From JASUTC01 sp035447925 (GTDB taxonomy: Bacteria > Thermotogota > Thermotogae > MWEM01): a stretch of DNA of 64,000 nucleotides. The notes beneath the pieces are model-generated. The model searched no databases and was not told where the DNA came from. It was given only the letters and a program-made list of their open reading frames with translations. The position numbers and the translations under genes are program-made. Each line of letters starts with the position of its first letter. The first letter of the stretch is position 1. The stretch lies in contig DAOTHY010000004.1 of the NCBI GenBank assembly GCA_035447925.1, positions 1 to 64,000 of the forward strand, in the 5' to 3' direction. This document shows, piece after piece, positions 35,350 to 44,484 of the stretch.

Positions 35350-36390
35350 ATGAAGAAATTGTTGGTTATTATCCTGTGTATGACCATTGCGGGGATTCAT
35401 TTGGCCTATACAATTGAACAGGTTCTACAAGGTGTTGAGAAAACGACTTACGAAGAATTCGCCATCCCCTATTTTAAATGGATCAGTTCCGTCGATGGAG
35501 AATTTGCAACAGGTTATGACCCCTTTGGTCAACAGGGGTTATTAGGAGTCAAGGCGAATATTCGGATGTTTGAAAAACTCGATTTATCAACCTCTTTTGC
35601 GGTGATGACAGATTTTGCAAGTGATATGACTTATCGATTTTCTCTTGGACTCAGTTACGATTTTTTGAGGCAATCCGACAGTGAAAAAAGATATCGTGAG
35701 GCTAATAAGGAAATAATAATCAGGAAATTAATGGCAATTGAACTTTTTTTTGACTATCTGAAGAAGAAAGTGATGCTGAATAGTCAGGATCAAGATGTTC
35801 TGTCTCTTACTCTCATGAAACTGGAACAGGTTGATATGGCATACAATGCCATCAAAATCGAGGCATTGGCTTCAATTTCTGAAGGAGAGCCGCAAATAGC
35901 TGGATTGTCGGATTATATACCGAAAAAGATTGATGATGATATTGTTCAAACAGCTGTTATTCGATATTTGAACCTTTTTTCCAGTCAAAAGGGTGAAGAG
36001 GAACATCATTCCCTATTTGCTCTTTTCAGAACGGACTACAATGCCTATCTTCAAGGAATTTCTGCGGGACTAGGTGGTACTTATGATTTTGCCGAACCGG
36101 TTAAGAGCGTGGTTTCAGATAAGATCGATGAAATTGATATCCGTAAAAACAAGCTCATACACGATGTTCTCACTGAAGTCTTGCCTGGGTTGAAAGAAGA
36201 GTATCAACGGCTTGAGAAGGAAATCAACTCGGCCACATCAAAAATTATTAACGGCCAACTCACAAAGGAGGCGTTCAACCACATGCAGGAAACGTTTGAA
36301 GCCCTCGAAAACAAATACATTGAGTTAACGTTGGATGCGGTTAAAATTGAATACCTCTTTACGGTTTTAAGTGGAATCAACGTGAGATGA
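35350..36390 (+). CDS. Secreted protein with a beta-segment and long helices (TolC-like shape)
   Basis: 346 residues with a signal peptide (LLVIILCMTIAGIHLA). Residues about 60-120 alternate as beta strands (GLLGVKANIRMF..., FRLGLSYDFL-like), then long amphipathic helices fill the rest with charged heptads (EYQRLEKEINSATSK). This order resembles half of a TolC/OEP protomer but no signature can be named, and the protein is shorter than TolC. An evidently similar layout occurs in the gene at 48.5 kb. GGGGG ribosome site at 35336-35341. Function unknown; envelope location likely. Confidence 0.5.
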   Translation: MKKLLVIILCMTIAGIHLAYTIEQVLQGVEKTTYEEFAIPYFKWISSVDGEFATGYDPFGQQGLLGVKANIRMFEKLDLSTSFAVMTDFASDMTYRFSLGLSYDFLRQSDSEKRYREANKEIIIRKLMAIELFFDYLKKKVMLNSQDQDVLSLTLMKLEQVDMAYNAIKIEALASISEGEPQIAGLSDYIPKKIDDDIVQTAVIRYLNLFSSQKGEEEHHSLFALFRTDYNAYLQGISAGLGGTYDFAEPVKSVVSDKIDEIDIRKNKLIHDVLTEVLPGLKEEYQRLEKEINSATSKIINGQLTKEAFNHMQETFEALENKYIELTLDAVKIEYLFTVLSGINVR

Positions 36391-36420
36391 TCCGGTACAA
36401 TCGTTTGGAGTGATCAGAAA

Positions 36421-37374
36421 ATGCTGGAAGTACTGACAGGCACGGATGACTTTTCAAAATACGATTATTGCAAGAAATGGGCAAAAAAAGAAGGCAAACA
36501 ATTTAAAGTGTTTAAAACCAAGGATTGGCAAGAATTTGAAGCCTTTCTGTCTGTTTTGTGCAATAAAACACTCTTTTCTGTAGATTATTGTTGTTATGGA
36601 GATTTTCCTGAGGGACTATCCAAGAAAAAGCTCAGCATTTTGATGGCGTTTTCTGATACGATCGAGCAATCTGAATCAAACGCTCTTTTTATAGGGAGTG
36701 AAAAATCGATTAAAGGCTTAAAGAAAGGGAAAGCCTTTGAACTGCCAAAACCATGGAAAGATGATGAATGGAAAGTGCTAGTGAAAGCATTGGCATTGGA
36801 GTTGGGACTGTCTTTATCTCAAGAACAAATCAATCGGCTGGTCTTTGATACCGGCCCGGATATGTGGCGGATACATAATGAATTATCCAAATTTGCTCAA
36901 TTATCGGATAGAAAAACAATTGAGGAGAAAACCTTTACAGACCTTTTTTATTCTTATATGAGAGAGGATCTACAAGCCTTTGTACTGGCATTTATCAATC
37001 GCAATTCAACATCGGCCATGGAAAAACTCAATGACATTCTTTTGGAATATAATCCCATTCAGATTATTTATCGATTGGGTGCCATTTTTCAATTGATGCT
37101 CAAGATCAAGCTGATTTCCTCAAAAAGATATTTTACCTTTAATGATGTCCGGGAATTGGCTTCAAAAACCCAAACCAATATCCCGTTGATTTCCCAAATG
37201 GTGGGTTTTTCCTTTAAAAAGAATGAATTCAAAGAAAATCTCTCAGAACAATACTCGAGATTGGAAATTGAAGACCTGATCGATCACATATTATTCCTTG
37301 AAATCAACTACAAAAGTGGCGAGAAAGATTTCCGTTCTGAAATCATCGGTTTCTATAATCAGACACGAAGGTGA
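36421..37374 (+). CDS. holA: DNA polymerase III delta subunit (HolA)
   Basis: 317 residues, somewhat shorter than usual (330-340). HolA loads the beta clamp. The family pattern is visible: N-terminal LTGTDDFSKYDYCKKW, a middle domain with ELSKFAQLSD after a W-R-I-H-N-E segment, and the C-terminal domain with PIQIIYRLGAIFQLMLKIKLI. Walker A is degenerate, as normal for delta. Divergent, so the call is by architecture. TTTGGAG ribosome site. The next gene starts immediately at 37375. A clamp-like protein is encoded at 53.0 kb. Confidence 0.72.
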   Translation: MLEVLTGTDDFSKYDYCKKWAKKEGKQFKVFKTKDWQEFEAFLSVLCNKTLFSVDYCCYGDFPEGLSKKKLSILMAFSDTIEQSESNALFIGSEKSIKGLKKGKAFELPKPWKDDEWKVLVKALALELGLSLSQEQINRLVFDTGPDMWRIHNELSKFAQLSDRKTIEEKTFTDLFYSYMREDLQAFVLAFINRNSTSAMEKLNDILLEYNPIQIIYRLGAIFQLMLKIKLISSKRYFTFNDVRELASKTQTNIPLISQMVGFSFKKNEFKENLSEQYSRLEIEDLIDHILFLEINYKSGEKDFRSEIIGFYNQTRR

Positions 37375-37836
37375 ATGTTGAAAAGAAGACTATACGAGAA
37401 AAAAAGTAAAAAAAGAGATTTGTTCCTGGTGATCGTCAATGGGTTATTAATCTATTGGATGTTGTCTTGGGATTTTGTATTTGGCGACGTTTTCGCTCTT
37501 GCACCCGGCTATATGATCACCATAATCTATGCCTTGAACAATCACCGATATATCAGTGTGATCCTGTCAGCGTTTTACGCAATCGTTTGGTCATTGTATT
37601 ATTCAGCGTTTATTTGGATGTCTCCTCTTTTTTTTATCGTATACAGTTTAATGGCCTTTTTTATAATAGGCCGATGGAAGGAAATTCAAAAGTTCTACTG
37701 TCTTTTTTATTTGTTGGAAGGGTTTTTCTGCCTTTATTTCTATAATCAGGGGACCTTTGTTAGTACACAGCTCATTCAAATGGGGTTATATCTGCTGACC
37801 TTTTTTCATCTTAAGAGAATCTTGAAAAGAAAATAA
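37375..37836 (+). CDS. Small integral membrane protein, unknown
   Basis: 153 residues with about four hydrophobic helices (about 16-35, 42-70, 72-95 and 105-145), a basic N-terminus (KRRLYEKKSKKRD) and basic C-terminus (KRILKRK). Many aromatic residues. No family recognised. Starts directly after the holA stop with AAGGTGA as ribosome site, so co-transcribed with holA. Confidence 0.6.
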   Translation: MLKRRLYEKKSKKRDLFLVIVNGLLIYWMLSWDFVFGDVFALAPGYMITIIYALNNHRYISVILSAFYAIVWSLYYSAFIWMSPLFFIVYSLMAFFIIGRWKEIQKFYCLFYLLEGFFCLYFYNQGTFVSTQLIQMGLYLLTFFHLKRILKRK

Positions 37837-37874
37837 GGGAGGGGATATGAAATGAGTGTGATAAGCGGCGATTG

Positions 37875-37883
37875 TGATATAAT
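37875..37883 (+). promoter_or_regulatory. Extended -10 promoter for the HD-GYP gene
   Basis: TGATATAAT (TATAAT 37878-37883), about 70 nt upstream of the HD-GYP start. A GGGAGGGG followed by a 12-codon frame (37851-37889) overlaps the promoter; I read that as a non-functional leftover. Confidence 0.6.
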
Positions 37884-37951
37884 CCATTAAGCATTTTTCT
37901 TCAATGAGTAAGGGCAATCAATGGTCAAGATAAAGGTATTTGGGGGTTTGC

Positions 37952-39268
37952 ATGTTTATCTTTTTTTCCCTTGTTTTTCTTTCAGCGACGCTATGTTTAT
38001 TGTATGAGAGAAATCGATTAAAAAAACAAATCAAAGCTGAAAAAGCAGACGAAAAAGATTTGAAGCGTTTGATATCAAAAGTAGATGAGTTAACGGTTGA
38101 AGCCAACGAATCACAGATGGAACAACAACGGTTAACTCATACCCTTGAACTATATGAAAATGCCATACAATCGGCTTCAAGATTGATTGAAATGGCTTCC
38201 CAGTCGAATTCGGATGAGAATTTTTTAAAAAAACTTCTTGAAGAGTCGGTTTCAGTTGTTCCAGAGGCAGAATATGGCAGTGTTGCTTTAATAAAAAAAG
38301 ATAAATGGCATTATGTACACACTGTGGGTCATGATTTAAGTATACTTCAATCGTTAGATTTACAACGTGATTTTTTTCTTGATCCGAGAAATTCAGATGA
38401 TACACTTTATTTCGATTCTAATGTCTTTGTTGTCAATAACATTGAGAAACAGAATTACAATATCCCTAAAGATATTTACCCAGCTTTCTATAAAGCGACG
38501 AAAAGAACCCATCAATCTGCCATCATGGAAATTGACATCGGTGAAGACATCGCTGGAACCATTGCTCTGGATACTTCTCAAAAGAGCAGGGGTGTCTTTT
38601 CCAACGAATCGCTGAAGATGTTTGGTGCATTGGGAAATATTGCAGCTACTTTTATGGCTTTTCAAAGGCTCAATCAGATGCATGAAGAATTTCAAAAGGA
38701 AATTATTCTATCCATGATTCGAATGATGGAAATTCACGATGAATATACACGAGGACATTCTGAAATGGTTGCAGAACTTTCACAAGAGATTGCCAAGGCG
38801 ATGGGTTACGAACCGGAGATCATTCAAGAGGTTTATTGGTCGGGGTTGGTACATGATATTGGGAAAATTCTCATTCCCGGTTCCATTTTAAACAAACCAG
38901 GGAAATTATCATCGTCAGAATTCGATATAATCAAAATGCATCCGGTATGGGGAAATGATGTATTAAAGCAATCCAAATACCTATCAAAAATTGCCGTAAA
39001 TGTGAGATATCACCATGAACGGTATGACGGTGCTGGATATCCTGATTTACTCAAAGGAGATGACATTCCTGAGGTTTCAAGAATATTGGCAGTAGCAGAT
39101 ACATGGGATGCCATGACGAGAAATCGTTCGTATCGAAAAGCGTTGGATTTCAATATTGCCATCAAAGAAATTGAAAAGAATAACGGGAAACAGTTTGATC
39201 CGAAGATCGTTGAAATCTTTTTACCAATAATCAAACAGAGGATTGAAGAAGGAAAGGTAGTTGATTGA
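37952..39268 (+). CDS. Membrane-anchored GAF/HD-GYP c-di-GMP phosphodiesterase
   Basis: 438 residues. One N-terminal membrane helix (FIFFSLVFLSATLCLL), a coiled coil about 20-75, a GAF-like domain about 80-235, and an HD-GYP domain from about 250. Catalytic motifs: HSEMV, HDIGK about 305, HPVWG, HHERYDGAGYP (the HHExxDGxGYP signature), and ADTWDAMTRNRSY. HD-GYP enzymes degrade c-di-GMP to pGpG/GMP. ATG 37952 after GGGGG is a better start than TTG 37940. The stop overlaps the CheY-STAS gene by 8 nt, so output is probably coordinated with that regulator and opposes the GGDEF protein at 12-16 kb. Confidence 0.92.
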   Translation: MFIFFSLVFLSATLCLLYERNRLKKQIKAEKADEKDLKRLISKVDELTVEANESQMEQQRLTHTLELYENAIQSASRLIEMASQSNSDENFLKKLLEESVSVVPEAEYGSVALIKKDKWHYVHTVGHDLSILQSLDLQRDFFLDPRNSDDTLYFDSNVFVVNNIEKQNYNIPKDIYPAFYKATKRTHQSAIMEIDIGEDIAGTIALDTSQKSRGVFSNESLKMFGALGNIAATFMAFQRLNQMHEEFQKEIILSMIRMMEIHDEYTRGHSEMVAELSQEIAKAMGYEPEIIQEVYWSGLVHDIGKILIPGSILNKPGKLSSSEFDIIKMHPVWGNDVLKQSKYLSKIAVNVRYHHERYDGAGYPDLLKGDDIPEVSRILAVADTWDAMTRNRSYRKALDFNIAIKEIEKNNGKQFDPKIVEIFLPIIKQRIEEGKVVD

Positions 39269-39941
39269 TTTGAATATTCTGGTTGCAGATGATTCGGTAT
39301 TGATGAGAAGAAATCTTAAAAATATACTGAAACAGGCGGGGTATGCGATTGTAGCAGAGGCTTCCAATGGAAAGGAGGCGGTTGAGTTATATCGAAAGCA
39401 TCAACCCGATCTTGTTACAATGGATATAACGATGCCGGTCATGACCGGGATAGAAGCCGTCAAAACGATTATTGATGACTATCCAGAGGCTAATATCATC
39501 ATGATTTCTGCCTTGGATCAAAAGCACATGGTTTTTAAGGCTTTGGAATGCGGGGCAAAGCATTACATCGTTAAGCCTTTTAAAGTATCTGCTGTCTTAA
39601 AGGCTATTCAGCATGTTTTAAACCCCGACTCAGCAAGCGAAGACCTCAAGCCACAGAATACTTTTGATCAGACTGAATCAGGAAAAACCGACGAAAATAT
39701 CGAATTACCATACAGAGTTACAAACTTGAATGGTGTTTTTCACATTACCATTGCATCTGCTTTAAATAACAGACATTATCTACAATTGGAAGGAACCGTG
39801 CAAGGCTTGCTCGCCTTGCCAAATGTCCATATTTATTTTGATCTAAGTGGCTGTAACTATCCCGATGAAATGTGTTTTGCGCTAAAGCCCCTTGTTGATA
39901 AAATCACCAATTCCGGCGGCCACACGAAATTCATCAAATAA
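39261..39941 (+). CDS. CheY-like receiver with C-terminal STAS-like domain
   Basis: 226 residues. Receiver domain 1-125: acidic pair Asp10-Asp11, phospho-acceptor Asp55 in VTMDITMPV, and Lys in HYIVKPF. After a polar linker (about 126-145), the last 80 residues have VHIYFDLSGCNYPDE and LVDKITNSGGHTKFI, which resemble a STAS domain (anti-anti-sigma/SpoIIAA-like). Such proteins can act as phospho-controlled partner switches. Start is TTG 39261 or TTG 39270 with AAGG only loosely placed. It is coupled to the HD-GYP gene and ends 3 nt from the convergent CheA-like kinase gene, an obvious candidate phosphodonor. Confidence 0.82.
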   Translation: MIDLNILVADDSVLMRRNLKNILKQAGYAIVAEASNGKEAVELYRKHQPDLVTMDITMPVMTGIEAVKTIIDDYPEANIIMISALDQKHMVFKALECGAKHYIVKPFKVSAVLKAIQHVLNPDSASEDLKPQNTFDQTESGKTDENIELPYRVTNLNGVFHITIASALNNRHYLQLEGTVQGLLALPNVHIYFDLSGCNYPDEMCFALKPLVDKITNSGGHTKFIK

Positions 39942-39944
39942 TGG

Positions 39945-42900
39945 CTATTTTTCGATAACTCCAAATTTAATTTGACCATGTTCAGTCTGAAGGGTATAGA
40001 CATATTTTTCCTTATCCGGATAGTTCAGACAACCATCGTTTGATTTTAGTGAAATCGGTGAACTGATCGACAACACTGCTTCTTTTTTTGAAGCTTCTCT
40101 CATAGCGTTGCCCACAAAAATATTACACTGTTCACAAACCCCGTCCGAAAGATCTCTTTCATTAAGCATCTTTGCGTTGATATCCATCAACAATTTTGAG
40201 GCAAAGATTTCAGCAATCCTTTTTTCTGCAGATAAAAACACCGTGGCATAGACCGAACCACTCAAGCGTATAAGAGAAGTATATCGGAATAATTCTATGC
40301 AATCCTCCTCTCTTTTCTGATTGACCGCTTTTAACGCTATTTCCTGTGTTTGCAAGTATTCATCGACTTCCTTCTTGATCATATCCAGAATATCTTTGAG
40401 GGGGATTTCTGGCATTTCGTGGGCTTCTCTGATAGGGATCAGAAGTTTAAACGTTGTACCAAGACCTTTTTTAGTTTGTATTTCAATGCTGCCTTGAAAT
40501 TTTTCCACTTCATGTTTCAAAGCCGACAGTCCTACCCCTCGACCGGAGATATCCGAAACGGTTTCACTGGTGCTTAATCCATCCATGAGAATTAGATTCA
40601 AAATCTCTTTTTCGGCCATTTTTTTTGATTGCTCAGGATCTAAAAAGCCTTTTTCATAAGCACTATGAAGAACAGCATCCAAATTAATACCCCTGCCGTC
40701 ATCATGAATAATTAACTGAATCATTTCGCCCAATTGTGTTACTTCCACTCGAATCTGCCCGTATTCTGATTTACCTGTACAGGCGCGTTCTTCTGGGGTT
40801 TCAATGCCGTGATAGATGCTGTTTCTGAAAAGATGTGTGAGAGATCTGATCAGTGGTTTGTAAAGTTCTCTGTCAACGGCAATATCCTCACCCTCTATGA
40901 CAATAGGGGTTATAAATTTCCCCATTCGTTGGGCCAATTGACTGGTATAATTTTTATAATAGGAAAGCAACTCTCGGAAGGAAGTGTATCTCAAGCGTTT
41001 TAAATCGATGAGAAATTCTCTGCCCTCTTCTCCCAGTTCACTTTCAGCGATTTTGTTTTCAAGTTCGTAGATGCGGTCCGGATCGATGGTTAATTTTTGT
41101 TCATTTGAGAAAAAGTCAGATCCAAGCAATTCCCTGATGATGTCGAGGTCCTTTCGAACCCACGAATTATAGTCATAAGCACTGAAAAAGTCTATTAATT
41201 GATCGTTGTTGAACTTAAGTAAATCTTTACGCTGCTCGTTGAGAACATTTTCAAAGGAGTGAAGTGCAGTAACGGCGTTAATGGTATCGAAATTGGCAAA
41301 ACTCCCCTTATAAGTATGGATCATTCTCAGAATTTCTGCAATCTTGTCTTCTGCTCTCAATTGGCTGTTGCAGATTTGTCCCATGCTGTTCATTGTAAAA
41401 TCTCTAAAGTCACGAATCAGATCCAAATAGTCTTGCCTTGAGTTCAAGACCTTAATGACCATCTTTAGGATATTTCTTTCATTTTCAATCTCATTTTGAA
41501 GTTCTACCTTTTCTGAGATGTCGTGAAGAATCACCATGATTTTTCGACCTTCCGAGCTGGTATCAATCACTTTGTAATTCAACTTGATGATTTTGTTGTT
41601 GATGGTAATGGTTTCAGGTAGCAGTGAAATATACATATCAATGGCATAAGCTTTGTCTTCTGTCAGGATTTTTATAAAAACCTTATCCAAAAAATCCACC
41701 ATTTGGTTTTTTTCATCCGCAAGAATAACCGAAATTGATCGATTGGAAATCTTTTTACCAAAGATCTGTTCACATTGCAAAGAATATTCAGAATCGATGA
41801 TCAGGGATTCCGAGAAGGTTAAAAAACCTTCTTCCGTATTATCCAAAAGGGTTTTTAAGGCGACAGTCGTTTTGTTTAGTTCGAATGTTCTCTCTTCGAC
41901 TTTTCTGTCCAATTCATTATAGGAGCTTTCCAGCTCTTCGTTCATTGCGGTTAATTCTTCATATGAGGCATAGAGTTCATCAGAAGTGGATTGGAGTTCT
42001 TTGTATGTTTTTTGAAAGTCTCTAACCATGATGATTCCGAAGCTAAAGATAATGACCATGGATGATAAGGCGTAAACAGGAAAAGGAATAATCGTTCCGA
42101 TCAATTGAACAACCAACAGATAAATGGTGCTGGTTGCCAATATGGTGACGGGATAGATGAACTCGGTAGTTTTTCTGTTAAAAGATAAAAAAATCATGAA
42201 GCTCAAGTTGATATAGCTCATGATGTATTGGGCGATGTCCATGCCGAGATAAATGACAAAACAAGTGATGATGTTTGGAAAGAGGAGCTTATGACTAAAA
42301 TTGTTCTGACTGTCTTTATTGTAATAGGATTCAATACCAATGACCAGGAAATAGATAAACAAGGTGTAACTGATTGGCTGTAACACTTTGAAGAGTTGGT
42401 CAGCGGGCATGGTTGTTAAATAATCCGGTGAATTGAGAATGTACAAAAAACTGCCCAAAGAGTTAAACAGCATGGCAATTCCCATGGCAACATAGGAATT
42501 TTTCTTTGCTGAAACGTGTTTTCCCAAAGAAATCAGAATAATAGAAAGTAAAGCGGCCATTCCGAAAACAATCAAGTAAAAATCCTGCCCAAGAAACTGG
42601 AGAGAATGTATTTGTGCCTTTAACTTAAAATAATCTCCAAAGTAGGGTGCTGTAAAGATTTCTAGTCTGTCTCTGCCTAAATAATGAATAATAACCTTAT
42701 TGGTTGTTGTGATTAAAGAGTGATCGATTTGTTCGATGTGAGAATACAATAGCTGACTTGATTTTTCTATCTCTCTGGGAAATGTCATATCTGAGATCAT
42801 TTCACCGTTAAAAATCACCTGAACATGGGTTCCCCTGACTGCAGGTATCAACAGTCCCGAAGTCATGATATCAGACAGCTCGACCTCACCATAGAGGCTG

Positions 42901-43148
42901 AAATGAATGGGGCCTCTTTGATCGATTTCCATCGGAAACTGGAATCGTTCGGATTCAGAAGCTTGGGAGGCAAAAACATCTTCGCCGGTCGTATCCTCTG
43001 TTACTGAATAATAAACTGAAATCCAATCCACATGAATATTATCAGCGCTATTGACGGGATTGAAAAAAATAATATAGAAAAGAACAAGGACAATAATAAT
43101 GATGGCTAAAGCACTTAGTGTTATGGTTATCTTTCTTCTATTCATCAT
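39945..43148 (-). CDS. 7TMR-DISM-type membrane CheA-like histidine kinase with HPt and CheX-like domains
   Basis: 1,067 residues. One TM helix (about 9-29), an extracytoplasmic beta-rich domain (30-185) and about seven TM helices (190-375), as in 7TMR-DISM receptors. A coiled coil follows (380-425, SYEELT/EELESSYNEL), then a PAS-like domain (430-550). HPt-like helices about 560-680 have HTYKGSF with His611. The CheA-type ATPase has HLFRNSIYHG 772-781, DDGRG 816-820 and GRGVGL 869-874, including the CheA-type ETPEERA segment. A C-terminal CheX/CheC-like domain from about 915 has D1002-x3-E1006-x2-N1009 and Pro1031, the phosphatase active-site pattern. So kinase, phosphotransfer and dephosphorylation lie in one membrane protein. 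Overlaps the LiaF-like gene by 11 nt. Confidence 0.85.
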   Translation of the reverse strand: MMNRRKITITLSALAIIIIVLVLFYIIFFNPVNSADNIHVDWISVYYSVTEDTTGEDVFASQASESERFQFPMEIDQRGPIHFSLYGEVELSDIMTSGLLIPAVRGTHVQVIFNGEMISDMTFPREIEKSSQLLYSHIEQIDHSLITTTNKVIIHYLGRDRLEIFTAPYFGDYFKLKAQIHSLQFLGQDFYLIVFGMAALLSIILISLGKHVSAKKNSYVAMGIAMLFNSLGSFLYILNSPDYLTTMPADQLFKVLQPISYTLFIYFLVIGIESYYNKDSQNNFSHKLLFPNIITCFVIYLGMDIAQYIMSYINLSFMIFLSFNRKTTEFIYPVTILATSTIYLLVVQLIGTIIPFPVYALSSMVIIFSFGIIMVRDFQKTYKELQSTSDELYASYEELTAMNEELESSYNELDRKVEERTFELNKTTVALKTLLDNTEEGFLTFSESLIIDSEYSLQCEQIFGKKISNRSISVILADEKNQMVDFLDKVFIKILTEDKAYAIDMYISLLPETITINNKIIKLNYKVIDTSSEGRKIMVILHDISEKVELQNEIENERNILKMVIKVLNSRQDYLDLIRDFRDFTMNSMGQICNSQLRAEDKIAEILRMIHTYKGSFANFDTINAVTALHSFENVLNEQRKDLLKFNNDQLIDFFSAYDYNSWVRKDLDIIRELLGSDFFSNEQKLTIDPDRIYELENKIAESELGEEGREFLIDLKRLRYTSFRELLSYYKNYTSQLAQRMGKFITPIVIEGEDIAVDRELYKPLIRSLTHLFRNSIYHGIETPEERACTGKSEYGQIRVEVTQLGEMIQLIIHDDGRGINLDAVLHSAYEKGFLDPEQSKKMAEKEILNLILMDGLSTSETVSDISGRGVGLSALKHEVEKFQGSIEIQTKKGLGTTFKLLIPIREAHEMPEIPLKDILDMIKKEVDEYLQTQEIALKAVNQKREEDCIELFRYTSLIRLSGSVYATVFLSAEKRIAEIFASKLLMDINAKMLNERDLSDGVCEQCNIFVGNAMREASKKEAVLSISSPISLKSNDGCLNYPDKEKYVYTLQTEHGQIKFGVIEK

Positions 43149-43992
43149 CGATGGTATTTAGATCAAATGTGTTAATAGCGGCATGTACTTCAACATCCAA
43201 ATCCGGATCATAATCGACTTCCTTAAAGGAATCGCCTATCGTTAATTTATTAATCGCAGATTCCATCGTTTTTGTATATCTGGACCCCTTTGGTGCAAGG
43301 ATATCCAGGTTGTTAATCGCAGATTCACAAACAATTTCCATAGGGATGGCAAACTCTCTGATGGATAAATCCATACTGAGTATAGCGGTGTTAATGTCGA
43401 TAATCTCTATCGTACTTTTATCGAGCATCATGTTGCCTTTTAATACGGCAGAATCGATCAGCAGCTCAATATTGGATGATTCGGGTATTTGAAGGTGCAA
43501 TTCATATTTGGGTTTTCCGAAAAGAAAAAATTTATTGCCATCCTTTTTTGATATCCGAACCCTGTTGTCATAAATTTTTACATCTGTATCGTCTGTGTTT
43601 GAAAAATAAGTACCCGAGATGACATTTTGTAAAGTCTCGTCTGTTGAAACCTCCAAGTAGACTGTCGGTAAGTCCAGTTCGATAATAATTTTTTCCAGAT
43701 TCTGGTCAAAAGCTGCTTGGAATTGATAAGATTCATACTTCTGATCTGAAAGATAATCGGTGGGATAAAAGATCAATGCCAAGGTAAAGCCAATAATAAA
43801 AATCGCATTTACAAATCTGAGCCATCTTAACCCCTTGATATTGGAAAGAATCGATAGCCCCACCAAGATGAGAATAAACGGCCAAAGATAAAAAAGGTTT
43901 TCGAGTATTGTGGAGAATATGGATGAATCGAAAAGCCCAAAGACCAGCAATATTCCCACAACAAGCAACAACACTCCAAAAAAAAGGCGCAT
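43138..43992 (-). CDS. LiaF-like membrane protein with beta-helical toastrack domain
   Basis: 284 residues. Three hydrophobic helices at about 3-22, 26-50 and 58-76 resemble the LiaF N-terminal (DUF5668-like) part. The remaining region from about 90 is repetitive beta structure (IIELDLPTVYLEV..., IELLIDSAVLKGNM, IEIIDINTAILSMD, NNLDILAPKG), typical of the LiaF/DUF4097 toastrack fold. In Bacilli LiaF represses an envelope-stress two-component system. It is translated right after pspC (GGAGGG ribosome site) and overlaps the CheA-like kinase gene by 11 nt, which suggests it modulates that kinase. Confidence 0.75.
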   Translation of the reverse strand: MRLFFGVLLLVVGILLVFGLFDSSIFSTILENLFYLWPFILILVGLSILSNIKGLRWLRFVNAIFIIGFTLALIFYPTDYLSDQKYESYQFQAAFDQNLEKIIIELDLPTVYLEVSTDETLQNVISGTYFSNTDDTDVKIYDNRVRISKKDGNKFFLFGKPKYELHLQIPESSNIELLIDSAVLKGNMMLDKSTIEIIDINTAILSMDLSIREFAIPMEIVCESAINNLDILAPKGSRYTKTMESAINKLTIGDSFKEVDYDPDLDVEVHAAINTFDLNTIDDE

Positions 43993-44466
43993 TTAATTTC
44001 CCTCCTTGAAGAATCTTAACAGAACAGCTCCTCCGGCTATTATCAGCAAAATTCCGATGATTACTCTCCAAGAAACATTCCAATCAAAGATTTGGCTGAA
44101 AAGAAACAAAATACCCACGATTACTATCCCGACACCAATTGCGATTTTTCCGTGTCTTTCTCTTTCTAATTGTTCTTTAATTTTTTGCTCGCTGTGATAG
44201 GTCTGTGTTTGTTGATCGTAATGGGAATCGTATACGTTGGTGTCCTGATCGTTCATTTCTTCAGGCGCAGATCTTTTTACCGGTTCTTCCGGAATAATGA
44301 TCCAGGCTATGATATAGAGAAAGATGCCGGTTCCAGCCAGTAAAATGGTAGCTGCCCATATCAGTCTGATTATCACCGGATCCACATTCAAATACTTACC
44401 CATTCCGGAACAAATACCGGCCAGCACTCGATCATCCCTTGACCTGTATAAACGCTTTTCTCCCAT
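43993..44466 (-). CDS. pspC: PspC-domain membrane protein
   Basis: 157 residues. The PspC domain is at 3-60: KRLYRSRDDRVLAGICSG, then MGKYLNVDPVIIRLIW and a TM helix ending IIAWIIIPEEP. A polar linker with a charged coiled stretch (KIKEQLERERHGK) leads to two more TM helices (about 105-125 and 130-148). PspC proteins respond to membrane stress. ATG 44466 follows AGGCGGTG with good spacing; a GTG three codons earlier lacks one. First gene of the pspC/LiaF-like/kinase set, 18 nt after cdd. Confidence 0.88.
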   Translation of the reverse strand: MGEKRLYRSRDDRVLAGICSGMGKYLNVDPVIIRLIWAATILLAGTGIFLYIIAWIIIPEEPVKRSAPEEMNDQDTNVYDSHYDQQTQTYHSEQKIKEQLERERHGKIAIGVGIVIVGILFLFSQIFDWNVSWRVIIGILLIIAGGAVLLRFFKEGN

Positions 44467-44484
44467 ATTCTTCACCGCCTATGT

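Noticed and set aside
37851..37889. 12-codon ORF after GGGAGGGG upstream of the HD-GYP gene
   Set aside because: Too short, overlaps the -10 box of the next gene, no other support.
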